Assembly (NCBI RefSeq): GCF_900184815.1
Contig: NZ_FXXQ01000011.1
Span: 62,001-126,000, forward strand
Origin: Boseongicola aestuarii
GTDB lineage: Bacteria > Pseudomonadota > Alphaproteobacteria > Rhodobacterales > Rhodobacteraceae
Reading direction: 5' to 3'
DNA: 64,000 nucleotides
Part shown: positions 36,145 through 46,630 of the stretch, in pieces
Position numbering within the stretch: the first letter of the stretch is position 1
How the letters are laid out: every line of letters starts with the position of its first letter
The notes under the pieces: generated by a model
What the model was told of the DNA's origin: nothing
The model's input: only the letters and a program-made list of their open reading frames with translations
The model's database searches: none
Program-made: the position numbers and the translations under genes

Positions 36145-37049
36145 ACTTTCCCTGCGTCGGTTGTAACCGAAAGCTTGCGGCAAAGCTCGTCTAGCTGATC
36201 GAGATTATTATACCTGATCGTCAGCGCACCACCTTCTGTTCCAGGCGGGTGGGCGATGGTAACTTTCATACCCAGCGCAGCCGCAAGGTCGAGTTCAAGC
36301 GCGCGCGTGTCGGCGTCTTTGATCGGGGACTCATTGATGTTTGTCGGCTTCAATGCGCCCGATTTTTTCGCCAAAGCTTCGGTCTGGCGAACCGAGAGAC
36401 CTTGCTTTACGACCTGCGCAGCCAGTCGAACCGGATCGTCAGCCGTGACTAGTGCTCTGGCATGGCCGGCGCTGAGATCGCCTGCACGCACCAACTCCAT
36501 AACCGAGTCAGGCAGCGTAAGGAGTCGCAACAAGTTGGCGATATGGCTGCGGCTTTTGCCAAGCGCTTCAGCCAACTTTTCCTGGGTGTGACCAAACCGA
36601 TCCATCAACTGCCGATACCCAGCCGCCTCTTCAATGGCGTTGAGGTCCGCGCGCTGAATGTTCTCGATGATTGCCAGTTCAAGAACCTCTGAATCGTTCA
36701 GATCTCGAACGATGGCAGGCACTTCGTGCAATTGCGCACGTTGTGCAGCGCGCCAACGACGCTCGCCGGCGACAATCTGAAAGCGCTCCGAATCCGACGG
36801 GTCGCGCCGCAAGATAAGTGGCTGAATGACGCCTTTCTCGCGAAGCGAAGAGGTCAATTCTGCCAGAGCAGCTTCGGTAAATGTCCGCCGCGGCTGATTG
36901 GGGTTGGGGCTGATGCGATCAACGGCGATAAATGTTTCCGCCTTCCGTGCAGCGCCGGTGGCTGGCTGCGGAGTTGTGGTATCGACATCTGCCATCAATG
37001 CGGAAAGTCCGCGACCTAATCCTCTGCGTTCCTGCTTCGCGTGTGCCAT
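36141..37049 (-). CDS. parB: Chromosome partitioning protein ParB
   Basis: A 302-residue CTP-dependent DNA clamp that loads at parS sites and spreads. The N-terminus ERRGLGRGLSALMADVD contacts ParA; ISPNPNQPRRTF and GERRWRAAQRAQLHEVP hold the CTPase motifs; the helix-turn-helix region is TQEKLAEALGKSRSHIANLLR; and the C-terminal dimer domain ends at LSVTTDAGK. It follows parA with a 9-base gap. Two parS sites lie 1.4-3.3 kb upstream, at 38434-38449 and 40342-40357. Confidence 0.96.
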   Translation of the reverse strand: MAHAKQERRGLGRGLSALMADVDTTTPQPATGAARKAETFIAVDRISPNPNQPRRTFTEAALAELTSSLREKGVIQPLILRRDPSDSERFQIVAGERRWRAAQRAQLHEVPAIVRDLNDSEVLELAIIENIQRADLNAIEEAAGYRQLMDRFGHTQEKLAEALGKSRSHIANLLRLLTLPDSVMELVRAGDLSAGHARALVTADDPVRLAAQVVKQGLSVRQTEALAKKSGALKPTNINESPIKDADTRALELDLAAALGMKVTIAHPPGTEGGALTIRYNNLDQLDELCRKLSVTTDAGKV

Positions 37050-37058
37050 GTTGATACC

Positions 37059-37868
37059 CTATGGTGTGGTTTGTTCTAGTTTCTCTACCATTTCTTGTGC
37101 CAAAGCGCGATAGGCTTGGCTGCCTTTTGACGCCGGATCATAAGAAATAACGGGCATCGCAAAAGACGGTGCCTCGGAAACCCGGACGTTTCTTGGCACG
37201 ACAGTCTTAAAGACAAGTTCACCCAGAGCCTCGCGCGCGTCAGCTTCGACTTGCTGGCTTAGGTTGTTGCGGCGATCGTACATCGTCAGGACCACGCCTT
37301 CGATCCGTAAGTTCGGGTTCGCAGTTTGGCGAACCTCGCGAACGGTCAGCATGAGCTGTGAAAGCCCCTCAAGCGCAAAGAACTCGCTTTGAAGCGGGAC
37401 AAGCACCGAATGTGAAGCAACCATAGCGTTGACAGTAAGCAAGCTCAGCGACGGCGGGCAGTCGATTAGAACGAAATCCAGAGCAAAGGCATCGATCTCG
37501 GGCTGTCTCAGGGCATCGTGGAGAAGAAAACTCCGCTTTTCGACCGACATCATTTCTATATCGGCTGAGCTTAGATCGGTTGTGGCGGGCGCGATTACCA
37601 GGCCTTCAACGTTCGTCGGGCGAATAACGTCCTTAAGGTCAGCGTCTTCCAAGAGCAGGTCGTAGGTCGTAACTGCGCGCTCCGAGGGATCAATTCCGAG
37701 GCCGGTTGATGCGTTACCTTGAGGATCAAGATCGACCAGCAGCACGTTGAACCCCTCGTCCGCGAGGGCTGCGCCTAGATTTATTGCTGTGGTTGTCTTA
37801 CCGACTCCGCCTTTTTGGTTCACGATGGAGATAATACGAGGGCCGACGGGTCGTGTTGGGTCAGACAC
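37059..37868 (-). CDS. parA: Chromosome partitioning ATPase ParA
   Basis: A 269-residue deviant Walker ATPase that positions the replication origin with ParB. Motifs are NQKGGVGKTTTAINLGAAL (signature Lys and P-loop), LLVDLDPQGNAST and FVLIDCPPSLSLLTVNA. The start is GTG 37868, overlapping the rsmG stop by 8 bases, with CGGAG upstream. It belongs to the run mnmG-rsmG-parA-parB. Confidence 0.96.
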   Translation of the reverse strand: MSDPTRPVGPRIISIVNQKGGVGKTTTAINLGAALADEGFNVLLVDLDPQGNASTGLGIDPSERAVTTYDLLLEDADLKDVIRPTNVEGLVIAPATTDLSSADIEMMSVEKRSFLLHDALRQPEIDAFALDFVLIDCPPSLSLLTVNAMVASHSVLVPLQSEFFALEGLSQLMLTVREVRQTANPNLRIEGVVLTMYDRRNNLSQQVEADAREALGELVFKTVVPRNVRVSEAPSFAMPVISYDPASKGSQAYRALAQEMVEKLEQTTP

Positions 37869-38487
37869 GCTTGATATCTCCGATTTTAAGAATGGCGGCC
37901 TGATTATCCGTCATGCTTGAGATGCTTTCACAGGTGAAGGACCATGTTTTGAGGGCCAATTCAACCTCGGATGACGCGCTTGCGCCTTTTGGAAGCAAGG
38001 CAATACCGTTTTTGCCAATATGGCGCGAAACGTAGCTGAGAAGTAGCTCAAGCGGTGCAAGGGCCCGCGCGGTGACGACATCGGCAGCAGATGGCTCGGC
38101 GGCTTCGGCGCGCTCGGCCAAGACAGTGAGCCTTGTGTCAGTTTCTCGCCCGACGGTCCGCAGAAACGCTGCTTTACGTTGATCGGATTCGATGAGGGTC
38201 ATCGCGAGGTCTGGTCTTGTTGTTGACGCCATCAGGGCGATAACGGCCCCGGGAAAACCCCCGCCGCTCCCAAGATCAACCCATGTCTTAGCGGACACAG
38301 GCGCGATTGTGAGCAGCTGCGCAGAATCTGTAAAATGCCTCTCCCAAAGCGCTTCAATCGTTCCGGGCGCAACGAGATTAATGCGTTTTGTCCATTTCCT
38401 GACGAGATTCGCATAGGTTTCAAGTTTTTCGATTGTTTCACGTGAAGCATCGAACCTGTCTGCAAACTCGTCCTTCGCACCATTCAT
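37861..38487 (-). CDS. rsmG: 16S rRNA (guanine-527-N7)-methyltransferase RsmG
   Basis: A 208-residue SAM-dependent methyltransferase modifying 16S rRNA G527. Motifs are [21 protein letters not shown] and [16 protein letters not shown]. Its ATG overlaps the mnmG stop (ATGA at 38484-38487), and its end overlaps the parA GTG. Codons 13-18 (SRETI region) carry a near-perfect parS sequence at 38434-38449, so the coding and partition functions share the DNA. Confidence 0.95.
   Translation of the reverse strand: MNGAKDEFADRFDASRETIEKLETYANLVRKWTKRINLVAPGTIEALWERHFTDSAQLLTIAPVSAKTWVDLGSGGGFPGAVIALMASTTRPDLAMTLIESDQRKAAFLRTVGRETDTRLTVLAERAEAAEPSAADVVTARALAPLELLLSYVSRHIGKNGIALLPKGASASSEVELALKTWSFTCESISSMTDNQAAILKIGDIKRV
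38434..38449. promoter_or_regulatory. parS: parS-like ParB-binding site inside rsmG
   Basis: TGTTTCACGTGAAGCA differs by one base from the canonical parS TGTTTCACGTGAAACA. It lies about 5 kb from the proposed origin and within the coding sequence of rsmG. ParB tolerates single changes in parS, so binding is likely but unproven. Confidence 0.8.
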
Positions 38488-40358
38488 GCGCTTCGTCTTT
38501 GAATTTGCCGGAGTTTAGCAAGTATGAGCGTTAATGCGGCCGGTGTGACCCCCTCCACGCGTCCCGCCTGCCCCAACGTACCGGGTCGGACTGAAATCAG
38601 CTTTTGGCGCAGCTCGTTCGAGAGGCCAGCGAGGGTTTCATAGTCGAAGTCGGCGGGAATTTTGTGTCCCTCGTCTTTCTGCAGCGCCTCTACTTCACGT
38701 TTTTGCCGTTCGATATAGTTTGCATACAGGGCGTCACGCTTGATTTGCTCCTGGATTTCGACGTCAATGCTTGCGATTTCTGGCCGCAGACACGCTACAT
38801 CGTGGAAGCTCACATCGGAAAACGACAATAAGTCGAGGCCGGAACGGCGAGAACCATCTTCCGCGATCCGAATTCCTGCTTTGGATGCCTCCGATGACGT
38901 AATGAAAACTTTGCCAAGGAGCTTTTTCCCGGCGTGAAGACGCTCCATTTTCTGAGAAAAAGCCGACTCTCTCTCTTCGCCGACACATCCGACGGCAAGC
39001 CCCAAGGGCGTGAGGCGCTGATCTGCATTGTCAGCGCGAAGCGATAGACGGAACTCTGCGCGGGACGTAAACATCCGGTAGGGCTCAGTCACGCCGCGCG
39101 TTATCAGATCGTCTACCATCACACCAATATACGAGGTTTCCCGACCAAAGGTGACAGGTTCAAGGTCAAGCGCATCACCCGCGGCGTTGAGTCCCGCAAC
39201 AACGCCCTGCGCTGCAGCCTCCTCATATCCTGTGGTACCGTTGATCTGACCCGCAAGATAAAGTCCCGGCACATCTTTTAGACGAAGACTCTGATTGAGG
39301 GCCTGGGGATCAACGTAATCATACTCGATTGCATAGCCGGGTTGGACAATTTCAGCGGCTTCGAGGCCCCTGATCGAGTGAACGTAGTCGTGCTGTACGC
39401 TTTCAGGAAGCGAGGTCGAAATGCCGTTTGGATAGACCAGGTCGCTTGTGAGGCTTTCGGGCTCGAGGAAGATTTGATGGGAGGCCTTGTCCGCGAAACG
39501 GACAACTTTGTCTTCGATCGACGGACAATACCGCGGCCCGACGCCGTCGATATGCCCGCCATACATAGCCGATTTACTGAGGTTATGGCGGATTATTGCG
39601 TGTGTTTGCTCGTTCGTGTGGGTTATGCCGCAGGACACCTGTCTGGATAGTGGTCTAAGCGAAAGGAACGAAAACAGCGTGGGATCGTCATCACCGGGCT
39701 GTTCTTCGAGGATATCCCACTTGATACTGGAAGACCTCAGCCGTGGAGGTGTGCCAGTCTTTAGGCGACCAAGGGGCAGTCCAAAACCATCAATGCGTTC
39801 TGCCAGTCGAATTGAGGGCTTGTCGCCAATGCGACCGCCAGGCCGAGTTTCGTTTCCGATATGGATAACGCCCCGCAAGAAAGTCCCTGTCGTGAGGACG
39901 GTCGATTTGGCGTTAATCCTCGAACCATCCGCAAGCTCAACGCCAATGACTGCATAGCCCTGCACGATGAGGTCAGTCACTTCGCCTTCAATGATCTGAA
40001 TACGCGGATGTGCAGTGATCTCTGAAAGCATCTCACGCTTATAGATCGCTCGATCAGCCTGCGCTCGTGGGCCTTGTACTGCCGGGCCTTTGCGACGGTT
40101 CAAAAGTCGGAACTGGATACCCGCCCTGTCGGCGACACGGCCCATAACGCCGTCAAGGGCATCGATTTCACGTACCAAGTGGCCCTTTCCAAGCCCCCCA
40201 ATTGCTGGATTGCATGACATGACGCCGATGCCGTCACGGGCCAGCGTGACCATCGCAACCCGCGCCCCACGCCGGGCAGCGGCGTGGGCCGCGTCTGCCC
40301 CCGCGTGTCCGCCACCGACAACGATTACGTCTATGTCCAAATGTTTCACGTGAAACAT
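38484..40358 (-). CDS. mnmG: tRNA uridine-5-carboxymethylaminomethyl modification enzyme MnmG
   Basis: A 624-residue FAD protein that, with MnmE, modifies the wobble uridine of several tRNAs. The FAD-binding motif [20 protein letters not shown] follows a short head [33 protein letters not shown] and [19 protein letters not shown] are also diagnostic. The first six codons coincide with a perfect parS palindrome. It overlaps rsmG by 4 bases and lies 2 bases from mnmE, so mnmE-mnmG-rsmG-parA-parB are probably co-transcribed. Confidence 0.96.
   Translation of the reverse strand: MFHVKHLDIDVIVVGGGHAGADAAHAAARRGARVAMVTLARDGIGVMSCNPAIGGLGKGHLVREIDALDGVMGRVADRAGIQFRLLNRRKGPAVQGPRAQADRAIYKREMLSEITAHPRIQIIEGEVTDLIVQGYAVIGVELADGSRINAKSTVLTTGTFLRGVIHIGNETRPGGRIGDKPSIRLAERIDGFGLPLGRLKTGTPPRLRSSSIKWDILEEQPGDDDPTLFSFLSLRPLSRQVSCGITHTNEQTHAIIRHNLSKSAMYGGHIDGVGPRYCPSIEDKVVRFADKASHQIFLEPESLTSDLVYPNGISTSLPESVQHDYVHSIRGLEAAEIVQPGYAIEYDYVDPQALNQSLRLKDVPGLYLAGQINGTTGYEEAAAQGVVAGLNAAGDALDLEPVTFGRETSYIGVMVDDLITRGVTEPYRMFTSRAEFRLSLRADNADQRLTPLGLAVGCVGEERESAFSQKMERLHAGKKLLGKVFITSSEASKAGIRIAEDGSRRSGLDLLSFSDVSFHDVACLRPEIASIDVEIQEQIKRDALYANYIERQKREVEALQKDEGHKIPADFDYETLAGLSNELRQKLISVRPGTLGQAGRVEGVTPAALTLILAKLRQIQRRSA
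40342..40357. promoter_or_regulatory. parS: Perfect parS site at the mnmG start codon
   Basis: TGTTTCACGTGAAACA is an exact match to the bacterial parS consensus, extended to a perfect 18-base palindrome at 40341-40358. The flanking A supplies the mnmG ATG, so ParB bound here would cover the start of mnmG. It is about 3.2 kb from the proposed origin, a usual distance. Confidence 0.95.
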
Positions 40359-40360
40359 CC

Positions 40361-41641
40361 CTATTTGCCAATACAAAAGCTCGAAAAGATTTCATCCAGG
40401 ATATGCTCTACATCGACACGTCCGACAAGGGCGTCAAGTGCGCGTACAGCAGTCCGAAGATCTTCAGCGATAAATTCGGCAAGCTCCGGAGCGCTGGTTA
40501 GTTGGTTTTGCGCATGGGCAAGCGCGTCGGCCGCGATCTTCATGGATTGCCGATGCCGGTCACGAATAGCAATGCCGGACTCTGATGCCCGTCTTTGAAA
40601 AACTTCGGTCACGCGCGCGACAAGATCATCGAGGCCGAACCCCGTTGTGACCGAGATATGCCCATCCGGGTTCAAATCGGATTTCGTGACAAGGACTATG
40701 TCTTCCTTGGTCGAAACAATGGGCAGTGTTTCGGATCGTGAAGATAGCAATATGATGCGGAGATCTGCTGCTTTTGCTCGCGTTCTGGCCCGCTCGATGC
40801 CGAGAGCTTCAACGTGATCCTCGGTAATGCGGAGGCCCGCTGTATCAAGGAACGTAACAGGCAGACCTTTCAGGTCCATATGAATTTCGATCACATCACG
40901 GGTCGTACCAGCAATATCCGACGTAATGGCAGCATCGCGGCCTGCAAGCGCGTTGAGCAAAGACGACTTCCCGACATTTGGAGCACCGACAATCGCAACC
41001 TCGAAACCGTCACGAATTCTTTCGGACACCTCAACGCCCGCAATTTCGGCGGCCAGTTCTGTAGAAACTGAGAGCAGAAGTTCCGACACCTCGGGCGAAA
41101 CGTCGACCGGCACTTCTTCGTCTGCGAAATCAATGGTCGCTTCAAGCAAGGCCGCTGCCCGAATAAGTCGCACGCGCCAACTCTCGGCGAGATCGCCGAG
41201 CGCTCCGGACAGGACACGCAAGGCTTGGCGCCGCTGTGCCTCTGTCTCAGCCTCGATCAAATCGGAGAGGCCCTCGACCTGCGCCAAATCCAGACGCTCG
41301 TTCTCAAGGGCGCGGCGGGTAAATTCCCCTGGTTCGGCCTGCCTGAGGCCGGGCAGACCTGCAAGCGTCTGCAGAACGGCGTTGATGGTGGCAGTGGCGC
41401 CATGGAGGTGCAACTCAACCACATCCTCGCCAGTGAAACTGTGAGGTCCGGGGAACGTCAGAAGGAGAGCTTCGTCAAGAACAAGATCGTACGCACGCAG
41501 CGTCCGGAGCACCGCAGTCCGCGGCTTGTCCGGAAGGGTGGCAAGCGTAGAAACGGCGACAAACGCATCTGGGCCGGAAATACGGACAACGGCAACGCCC
41601 GATTTCCCACGCGCGGACGCAAGGGCAAAAATCGTATCCAT
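40361..41641 (-). CDS. mnmE: tRNA modification GTPase MnmE
   Basis: A 426-residue GTPase acting with MnmG on tRNA wobble uridine. The N-terminal tetrahydrofolate-binding part is followed by the inserted G domain: G1 [30 protein letters not shown] and FLDTAGLR. The protein ends in FCIGK, the conserved C-terminal Cys-x-Gly-Lys motif of the family. It lies between rho and mnmG in the same direction. Confidence 0.96.
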   Translation of the reverse strand: MDTIFALASARGKSGVAVVRISGPDAFVAVSTLATLPDKPRTAVLRTLRAYDLVLDEALLLTFPGPHSFTGEDVVELHLHGATATINAVLQTLAGLPGLRQAEPGEFTRRALENERLDLAQVEGLSDLIEAETEAQRRQALRVLSGALGDLAESWRVRLIRAAALLEATIDFADEEVPVDVSPEVSELLLSVSTELAAEIAGVEVSERIRDGFEVAIVGAPNVGKSSLLNALAGRDAAITSDIAGTTRDVIEIHMDLKGLPVTFLDTAGLRITEDHVEALGIERARTRAKAADLRIILLSSRSETLPIVSTKEDIVLVTKSDLNPDGHISVTTGFGLDDLVARVTEVFQRRASESGIAIRDRHRQSMKIAADALAHAQNQLTSAPELAEFIAEDLRTAVRALDALVGRVDVEHILDEIFSSFCIGK

Positions 41642-41672
41642 TTAGTCTAACCTACTGATTTAATTCAGTAAA

Positions 41673-42941
41673 TCATGTGTTCATAGAATCGAAGAACTCG
41701 GCGTTGGATTTCGTTTGCTTCAGCTTCGAGATCAAGAACTCGATCGCATCTGTCGTACCCATCGGGTTCAGAATTCGGCGCAAAACGAAGGTTTTCGCAA
41801 GATCGCCCTTGTCGACGAGGAGTTCTTCTTTCCGTGTACCGGACTTGAGAATGTCCATCGCCGGGTAGACGCGTTTGTCCGCAACTTTGCGATCCAGGAC
41901 GATCTCGGAGTTGCCCGTACCCTTAAATTCTTCGAAGATGACTTCGTCCATACGGCTGCCCGTATCAATCAGCGCGGTTGCGATGATGGTCAGCGATCCG
42001 CCCTCTTCGATATTCCGCGCGGCGCCGAAGAACCGCTTGGGGCGTTGCAATGCATTGGCGTCCACGCCACCGGTCAGAACTTTGCCCGAAGAGGGAACCA
42101 CGGTGTTGAACGCACGGCCCAGTCGGGTGATGGAATCGAGTAGAATGACAACGTCACGCTTGTGTTCAACCAAGCGCTTGGCCTTTTCAATGACCATTTC
42201 CGAAACGGCGACGTGGCGGGTGGCGGGTTCGTCGAAGGTAGAGGAGACAACCTCGCCTTTCACAGACCGCTGCATGTCAGTCACTTCTTCCGGACGCTCG
42301 TCAATCAGAAGAACGATCAAATAGCACTCAGGATGGTTCGTTTCGATCGAGTGGGCGATATTCTGGAGCAGCACCGTTTTACCGGTACGAGGCGGTGCCA
42401 CGATGAGACAACGCTGGCCCTTTCCGATTGGCGAAACCAGATCGATGATGCGCGCCGACCGATCCTTCACCGTCGGATCCTCGATTTCCATCGTCATACG
42501 TTCGTCGGGATAAAGCGGTGTGAGGTTGTCGAAGCTGACTTTGTGACGTGCCTTCTCGGGGTCTTCAAAATTGATCTTCTCGACCTTGGTCAGGGCGAAG
42601 TATCGTTCGTTGTCGTTCGGGTCACGGATGATGCCCTCGATGGTGTCACCCGTCCGCAGCGCAAACTGGCGGATCATTTCAGGCGAAACGTAGATATCAT
42701 CTGGGCCGGGCAGATAGTTTGCCTCAGGCGAGCGCAGAAACCCAAAACCGTCTTGGAGAACCTCCAAAACGCCGTCTCCACCGATAATCCATTCCTCGTC
42801 CGCGCGCTCTTTCAGAATTGAGAACATCATCTCGCCCTTGCGCATCGTGGACGCGTTTTCGATCTCAAGATCTTCCGCAATGGAAAGAAGTTCTTTCGGG
42901 GATTTGGCTTTCAGATCAGCCAGATTTAGACGGTCAGACAT
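41673..42941 (-). CDS. rho: Transcription termination factor Rho
   Basis: A 422-residue hexameric RNA helicase. It has an N-terminal RNA-binding domain ([43 protein letters not shown]) and a Walker [17 protein letters not shown] followed by [16 protein letters not shown]. The ATG at 42941 is preferred over an in-frame start at 42962. It follows hemJ by about 120 bases. Its position at the origin-proximal end of the mnmE-mnmG run is typical of alphaproteobacteria. Confidence 0.97.
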   Translation of the reverse strand: MSDRLNLADLKAKSPKELLSIAEDLEIENASTMRKGEMMFSILKERADEEWIIGGDGVLEVLQDGFGFLRSPEANYLPGPDDIYVSPEMIRQFALRTGDTIEGIIRDPNDNERYFALTKVEKINFEDPEKARHKVSFDNLTPLYPDERMTMEIEDPTVKDRSARIIDLVSPIGKGQRCLIVAPPRTGKTVLLQNIAHSIETNHPECYLIVLLIDERPEEVTDMQRSVKGEVVSSTFDEPATRHVAVSEMVIEKAKRLVEHKRDVVILLDSITRLGRAFNTVVPSSGKVLTGGVDANALQRPKRFFGAARNIEEGGSLTIIATALIDTGSRMDEVIFEEFKGTGNSEIVLDRKVADKRVYPAMDILKSGTRKEELLVDKGDLAKTFVLRRILNPMGTTDAIEFLISKLKQTKSNAEFFDSMNT

Positions 42942-43062
42942 TGAAACCTTTCGGACGGACAAAGCGTCCGTGCGTCAATTCGGAGAATGGAAAGCGACAA
43001 TTCGGCCAGGACGGCCTTCGCCGCTCTGCTTTAGGGAGACAGGAAGATTGAGTCAACCATCC

Positions 43063-43515
43063 TTAAATGGGTTGGACGATGACCATGACGACGATGATAA
43101 TCAGAAAAAGTGTCGGAACCTCGTTCATTATTCGGAAATAACGTCCCGGTTTCTGGTTCGTGCCCGCTTCGAAAGTTTTGCGTGTTCTTGCGCACCACAT
43201 GTGGAACCATGTCATTCCCAGCACAGCGACAAGCTTCACCCAAGGCCAACCCTGCGACCAGTCGATACGATCGGGAGTGGCGACCATGAGCAGCCCGAAT
43301 ATCCAGGATGCTATCATCGCCGGGTTCATGATGGCCCTGAGAAGACGACGCTCCATGGTTTGAAAGAGAGTATGTGTTTCTCCGGACGTGCTGACGGCCT
43401 CTGCGTGGTAAACGAATAAACGCGGCAGGTAGAACAACCCGGCCATCCAAGCAACGACAGAAATCACGTGCAAGGCTTTCAGCCATTGGTAGCTGTTTTG
43501 CAAAATCTCAGACAT
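43063..43515 (-). CDS. hemJ: Protoporphyrinogen oxidase HemJ
   Basis: A 150-residue inner-membrane protein with four hydrophobic segments. The first helix region has WLKALHVISVVAWMAGLFYL with the conserved His16, and WPWVKLVAVLGMTWFHMW holds the conserved Lys; both are heme-linked in HemJ. It oxidises protoporphyrinogen IX in bacteria lacking HemG and HemY. It is the last gene before the origin on the left. In some relatives hemE is also here, but it is absent from this window. Confidence 0.9.
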   Translation of the reverse strand: MSEILQNSYQWLKALHVISVVAWMAGLFYLPRLFVYHAEAVSTSGETHTLFQTMERRLLRAIMNPAMIASWIFGLLMVATPDRIDWSQGWPWVKLVAVLGMTWFHMWCARTRKTFEAGTNQKPGRYFRIMNEVPTLFLIIIVVMVIVQPI

Positions 43516-43922
43516 GGCTTTCTCTTAGACCGGTCTTGTTCCAATTAATATAATATAAAGAAAGAAAAGGATGATGTGGTTTGTAGAGCCTGTGGATACC
43601 GTGGATACTTTATTTCTCCCCCGTATTATCCGGATCTGGATAAGTTGTTCAGAGCGATCCCTGACCGATAAGAATGGTGATTTTCACGTTTTAAATCATA
43701 TGTTTACTACATTGATATCGACGAAGACCTGTTGATAACTCAGGGATGAAAATTCTCAACGCGGTTTACCCACAGGCATAGGATTCCGGATGTACACATA
43801 GGATGGAATCCAGCTTCCTGCCATGGGACTTGCCAAGCCGGTGGATGGGATGCGACGAAGGTGACTATTCACATTTATTTCCTTTGCTTCGCGCACAGGG
43901 TTACGCACAGGCCTGTCCACAT
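43516..43922. other. oriC: Probable chromosomal replication origin (oriC)
   Basis: A 407-base gap between divergent genes, hemJ and maf. It contains an AT-rich stretch at 43539-43569 and a second at 43681-43718, suitable for strand opening. DnaA-box-like nonamers related to TTATCCACA occur at 43591-43599 (TGTGGATAC), 43600-43608, 43635-43643 (TCTGGATAA), 43730-43738 (TGTTGATAA), 43766-43774 (TTACCCACA), 43865-43873, 43901-43909 (TTACGCACA) and 43913-43921; most have one or two mismatches. Two GANTC methylation sites lie at 43782-43786 and 43806-43810. Gene order and the nearby parS sites support the call. The maf frame can be extended upstream through part of this region but that stretch is not coding in character. 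Confidence 0.87.
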
Positions 43923-44519
43923 ATGACTCACCTTACGCTTGCTTCGACGTCACAAATTCGCGCGGAGCTTTTGCGCAATGCGGGGCTTGAGATCGAAACG
44001 GTGGCGGCTCGGGTTGATGAAGAAGCTATAAAAGCCGCCCTGCTTGCTGAAGACGCGAAGCCGCGGGATATTGCTGATGCCTTGGCCGAGGCGAAAGCCC
44101 GCAAGGTTGCGATGAAGGGAACGGCGGGGTTGGTCCTGGGCTGCGATCAAGTTCTTGAATTCGATGGTCGGGTGATTTCCAAGTGCGCGAATTCCGGCGA
44201 TGCGCTGGAGCTGCTGAGGGAAATGCGCGACAAGCGACACAGTCTTTTGTCGGCGGCGGTGATTTATGAGGGAGACAAACCCGTCTGGCGACACGTTGGA
44301 GTGGCGCGCTTGATGATGAGGGACGCTTCGGACGCGTATCTGGAAGACTATATTGCGCGCAATTGGGAGAGTATTCGACATTCAGTTGGTGGTTACAAAC
44401 TTGAGGAGGAAGGCGTGCGGCTGATGGCGCGCGTTGACGGGGATTACTTCACAGTTCTCGGCTTGCCGCTTGTTGAGCTCTTGTCCTATCTGACTTTGCG
44501 CGGCACGTTGCCAAAATGA
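43923..44519 (+). CDS. maf: Maf family nucleotide pyrophosphatase
   Basis: A 198-residue house-cleaning enzyme that hydrolyses non-canonical or certain canonical NTPs. The head LASTSQIRAELLRNAGLEIE corresponds to the Maf signature, although the usual Ser-Pro-Arg-Arg is altered to Ser-Gln-Ile-Arg. VLGCDQVLEFDGRVISK and RHSVGGYKLEEEG follow. ATG 43923 (MTHLTLAST) matches the family; the longer frame back to 43803 reads through the origin. It starts the operon maf-aroE-coaE-dnaQ, with ATGA at the junction with aroE. Confidence 0.9.
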   Translation: MTHLTLASTSQIRAELLRNAGLEIETVAARVDEEAIKAALLAEDAKPRDIADALAEAKARKVAMKGTAGLVLGCDQVLEFDGRVISKCANSGDALELLREMRDKRHSLLSAAVIYEGDKPVWRHVGVARLMMRDASDAYLEDYIARNWESIRHSVGGYKLEEEGVRLMARVDGDYFTVLGLPLVELLSYLTLRGTLPK

Positions 44520-45349
44520 CAGATCAAAGGATTCCTCTGGCAGGCGTTATCGGGTCACCGATTGCGCACTCCAAATCGCCGAAGCTGCATGGCTATTGGC
44601 TTAACCGTTATGCAATTCGGGGCCATTACATCCCGATGGAAATTGACTCGGATGACCTTGAAGAGACGCTGCGGGCATTACCAAAAGCCGGGTTCGTCGG
44701 CTTGAACGTAACAATTCCGCATAAGGAGCGGGTGTTGGCGATCGCTGATCTGGTGACTGACCGAGCGGCTTTGATCGGCGCAGCGAACACCTTGATATTT
44801 CGCAAGGATGGGAAAATTCACGCCGACAATACCGATGGCTATGGGTTTGTTGAGAATTTGAAGCAAGGGGCTGAAAGCTGGGAGCCGTCGGCCGGACCCG
44901 CAGCGGTCATTGGGGCCGGTGGAGCAGCACGGGCCGTGATTGCGGCGTTGCTTGATAGCGGCGTCCCTGCCGTGCGTCTTGCGAACCGAACCAAGACGCG
45001 GGCAGAAGCATTGCGGCAGGAATTCGGGACCAAGATCGAGGTGTATGACTGGGTTCAGGCAGGCAACATGCTGGAAGGTGCCGCGACCGTGGTGAACACG
45101 TCCTCACTTGGTATGGTCGGAAAACCCGAGATGCGTATTCCTCTGGATGGATTGTCGCGGGACGCAGTTGTGACCGATTTGGTGTACACGCCCCTTGAAA
45201 CGCGTCTTTTGAGTGAAGCGAAGCGGCTAGGATGCAGAACCGTTGACGGGCTGGGGATGTTGCTTCACCAAGCCGCGCCGGGCTTCGAACGGTGGTTCGG
45301 AGTTCGACCTGAAGTCGATGAGGCAGCGCGGCAAGCGGTGTTGTCGTGA
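44516..45349 (+). CDS. aroE: Shikimate dehydrogenase
   Basis: A 277-residue NADPH enzyme of aromatic amino acid synthesis. The substrate region is [20 protein letters not shown], the catalytic Lys is in [10 protein letters not shown], and the dinucleotide site is [37 protein letters not shown] closes the protein. The ATG overlaps the maf stop by 4 bases and the end overlaps the coaE GTG. Confidence 0.95.
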   Translation: MTDQRIPLAGVIGSPIAHSKSPKLHGYWLNRYAIRGHYIPMEIDSDDLEETLRALPKAGFVGLNVTIPHKERVLAIADLVTDRAALIGAANTLIFRKDGKIHADNTDGYGFVENLKQGAESWEPSAGPAAVIGAGGAARAVIAALLDSGVPAVRLANRTKTRAEALRQEFGTKIEVYDWVQAGNMLEGAATVVNTSSLGMVGKPEMRIPLDGLSRDAVVTDLVYTPLETRLLSEAKRLGCRTVDGLGMLLHQAAPGFERWFGVRPEVDEAARQAVLS

Positions 45350-45945
45350 CACGCCCGTTTGTAATTGGGCTGACGGGTTCGATCGGGATGGGAAAGTCAA
45401 CAACGGCAGAAATGTTCCGTGAGGCGGGCGTCCCGGTTTGGAGTGCCGATGATGCCGTGCATCGATTGTATGGTGCGGGCGGCGCAGCGGTTGAAGAAAT
45501 CGCGAGCCTTGTGCCTGATGCGGTGCAGGGAGGCGAAGTCAGTCGTGCCGCATTGTCAGAGAAAATCGCTGCAGAGCCGCAGCTCCTGAAGCAGATCGAA
45601 GCGGTTGTTCATCCATTGGTCGCCAAAGATCGAGCGGCGTTTCTAAATTCGGCGGATGCAGATGTCGTTTTGTTAGATGTGCCGCTCTTGTTTGAAACGG
45701 GCTTGGAGTCGTCCGTTGACATGACGGTTGTCGTATCTGTTTCTGAGGACGTTCAGAAACAGCGTGTTCTGGAACGAGAAGGCATGAGCGAAAAGAAGTT
45801 TGAGTTGATCCGGTCCAAACAAATGGCGGATTCGGAAAAACGTGAGCGTGCTGATTATGTCGTCGATACGTCATCGCTTGAGAGTGCTCGTACCTGCGTC
45901 CATGATGTTCTTACTAAGATAAAAGACAGGCTGGCCCATGCGTGA
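45346..45945 (+). CDS. coaE: Dephospho-CoA kinase
   Basis: A 199-residue kinase for the last step of coenzyme A synthesis. The P-loop is [17 protein letters not shown], followed by [13 protein letters not shown] and [14 protein letters not shown]. The start is GTG 45346, overlapping the aroE stop as GTGA, so translation is probably coupled. The end overlaps dnaQ by 8 bases. Confidence 0.95.
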   Translation: MTRPFVIGLTGSIGMGKSTTAEMFREAGVPVWSADDAVHRLYGAGGAAVEEIASLVPDAVQGGEVSRAALSEKIAAEPQLLKQIEAVVHPLVAKDRAAFLNSADADVVLLDVPLLFETGLESSVDMTVVVSVSEDVQKQRVLEREGMSEKKFELIRSKQMADSEKRERADYVVDTSSLESARTCVHDVLTKIKDRLAHA

Positions 45946-46630
45946 AATCGTTCTTGATACCGAAACAACCGGGTTCGATCCTCAGACGGGTGATCGCATC
46001 GTGGAAATTGGAGCGGTTGAACTGATACGGCATATGCCGACGGGAAAAACCTACCATCAGTATATCAATCCCGAGCGATCAATGCCGGATGACGCGTTTC
46101 AGGTCCACGGGCTTGGCGACGACTTTCTGCGGGATAAGCCGGTATTCAAATCGATTGCGCAGGATTTCCTAGATTTCATTGGTGACGCCAAGCTGGTCAT
46201 TCACAACGCGGCGTTTGATATCAAATTTCTGAATGCTGAACTGGGGTGGCTTGGTCTGCCTGCAATTCCCTGGGATCAGGCTATCGATACGCTTGCAATT
46301 GCACGCAAGAAATTCCCGGGATCGCCGGCGTCTCTGGATGCGCTATGCCGTCGGTACGGGATCGATAATACGGCGCGGACGTTGCACGGCGCGCTTTTGG
46401 ACAGCGAAATTCTGGCGGAAGTCTATTTGGAGATGATCGGGGGGCGCCAGCCGGACTTCGGGTTGTCCGCGGCAGAGGCGCAGGTCGATCAAGGGGTTTC
46501 CGTCAAGACCGAACGCATTGGGCAGAGGCCACGACCCCTGCCCCAACGATTAACAGATTCTGAGAAAGCCGCCCACGACGCGCTGATTGGCGGCATGGGC
46601 GAGACTGCGGTCTGGACGCGATTTAGCTGA
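45938..46630 (+). CDS. dnaQ: DNA polymerase III epsilon subunit (proofreading exonuclease)
   Basis: A 230-residue DEDDh 3'-5' exonuclease. The catalytic acids are Asp7 and Glu9 in [20 protein letters not shown], Asp in [16 protein letters not shown], and the His and Asp in [16 protein letters not shown]. The C-terminal tail of about 50 residues probably binds the polymerase. It is the last gene of the operon and its end overlaps secB convergently by 8 bases. Confidence 0.95.
   Translation: MREIVLDTETTGFDPQTGDRIVEIGAVELIRHMPTGKTYHQYINPERSMPDDAFQVHGLGDDFLRDKPVFKSIAQDFLDFIGDAKLVIHNAAFDIKFLNAELGWLGLPAIPWDQAIDTLAIARKKFPGSPASLDALCRRYGIDNTARTLHGALLDSEILAEVYLEMIGGRQPDFGLSAAEAQVDQGVSVKTERIGQRPRPLPQRLTDSEKAAHDALIGGMGETAVWTRFS

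Noticed and set aside
41653-41670. Inverted repeat TACTGA/TCAGTA between rho and mnmE
   Set aside because: Only 6-base arms and no T run; too weak to call a terminator or operator in a 31-base gap.
43803-43922. In-frame upstream extension of maf
   Set aside because: The 40 extra residues do not resemble Maf proteins and the DNA carries origin features. ATG 43923 gives the normal family length.
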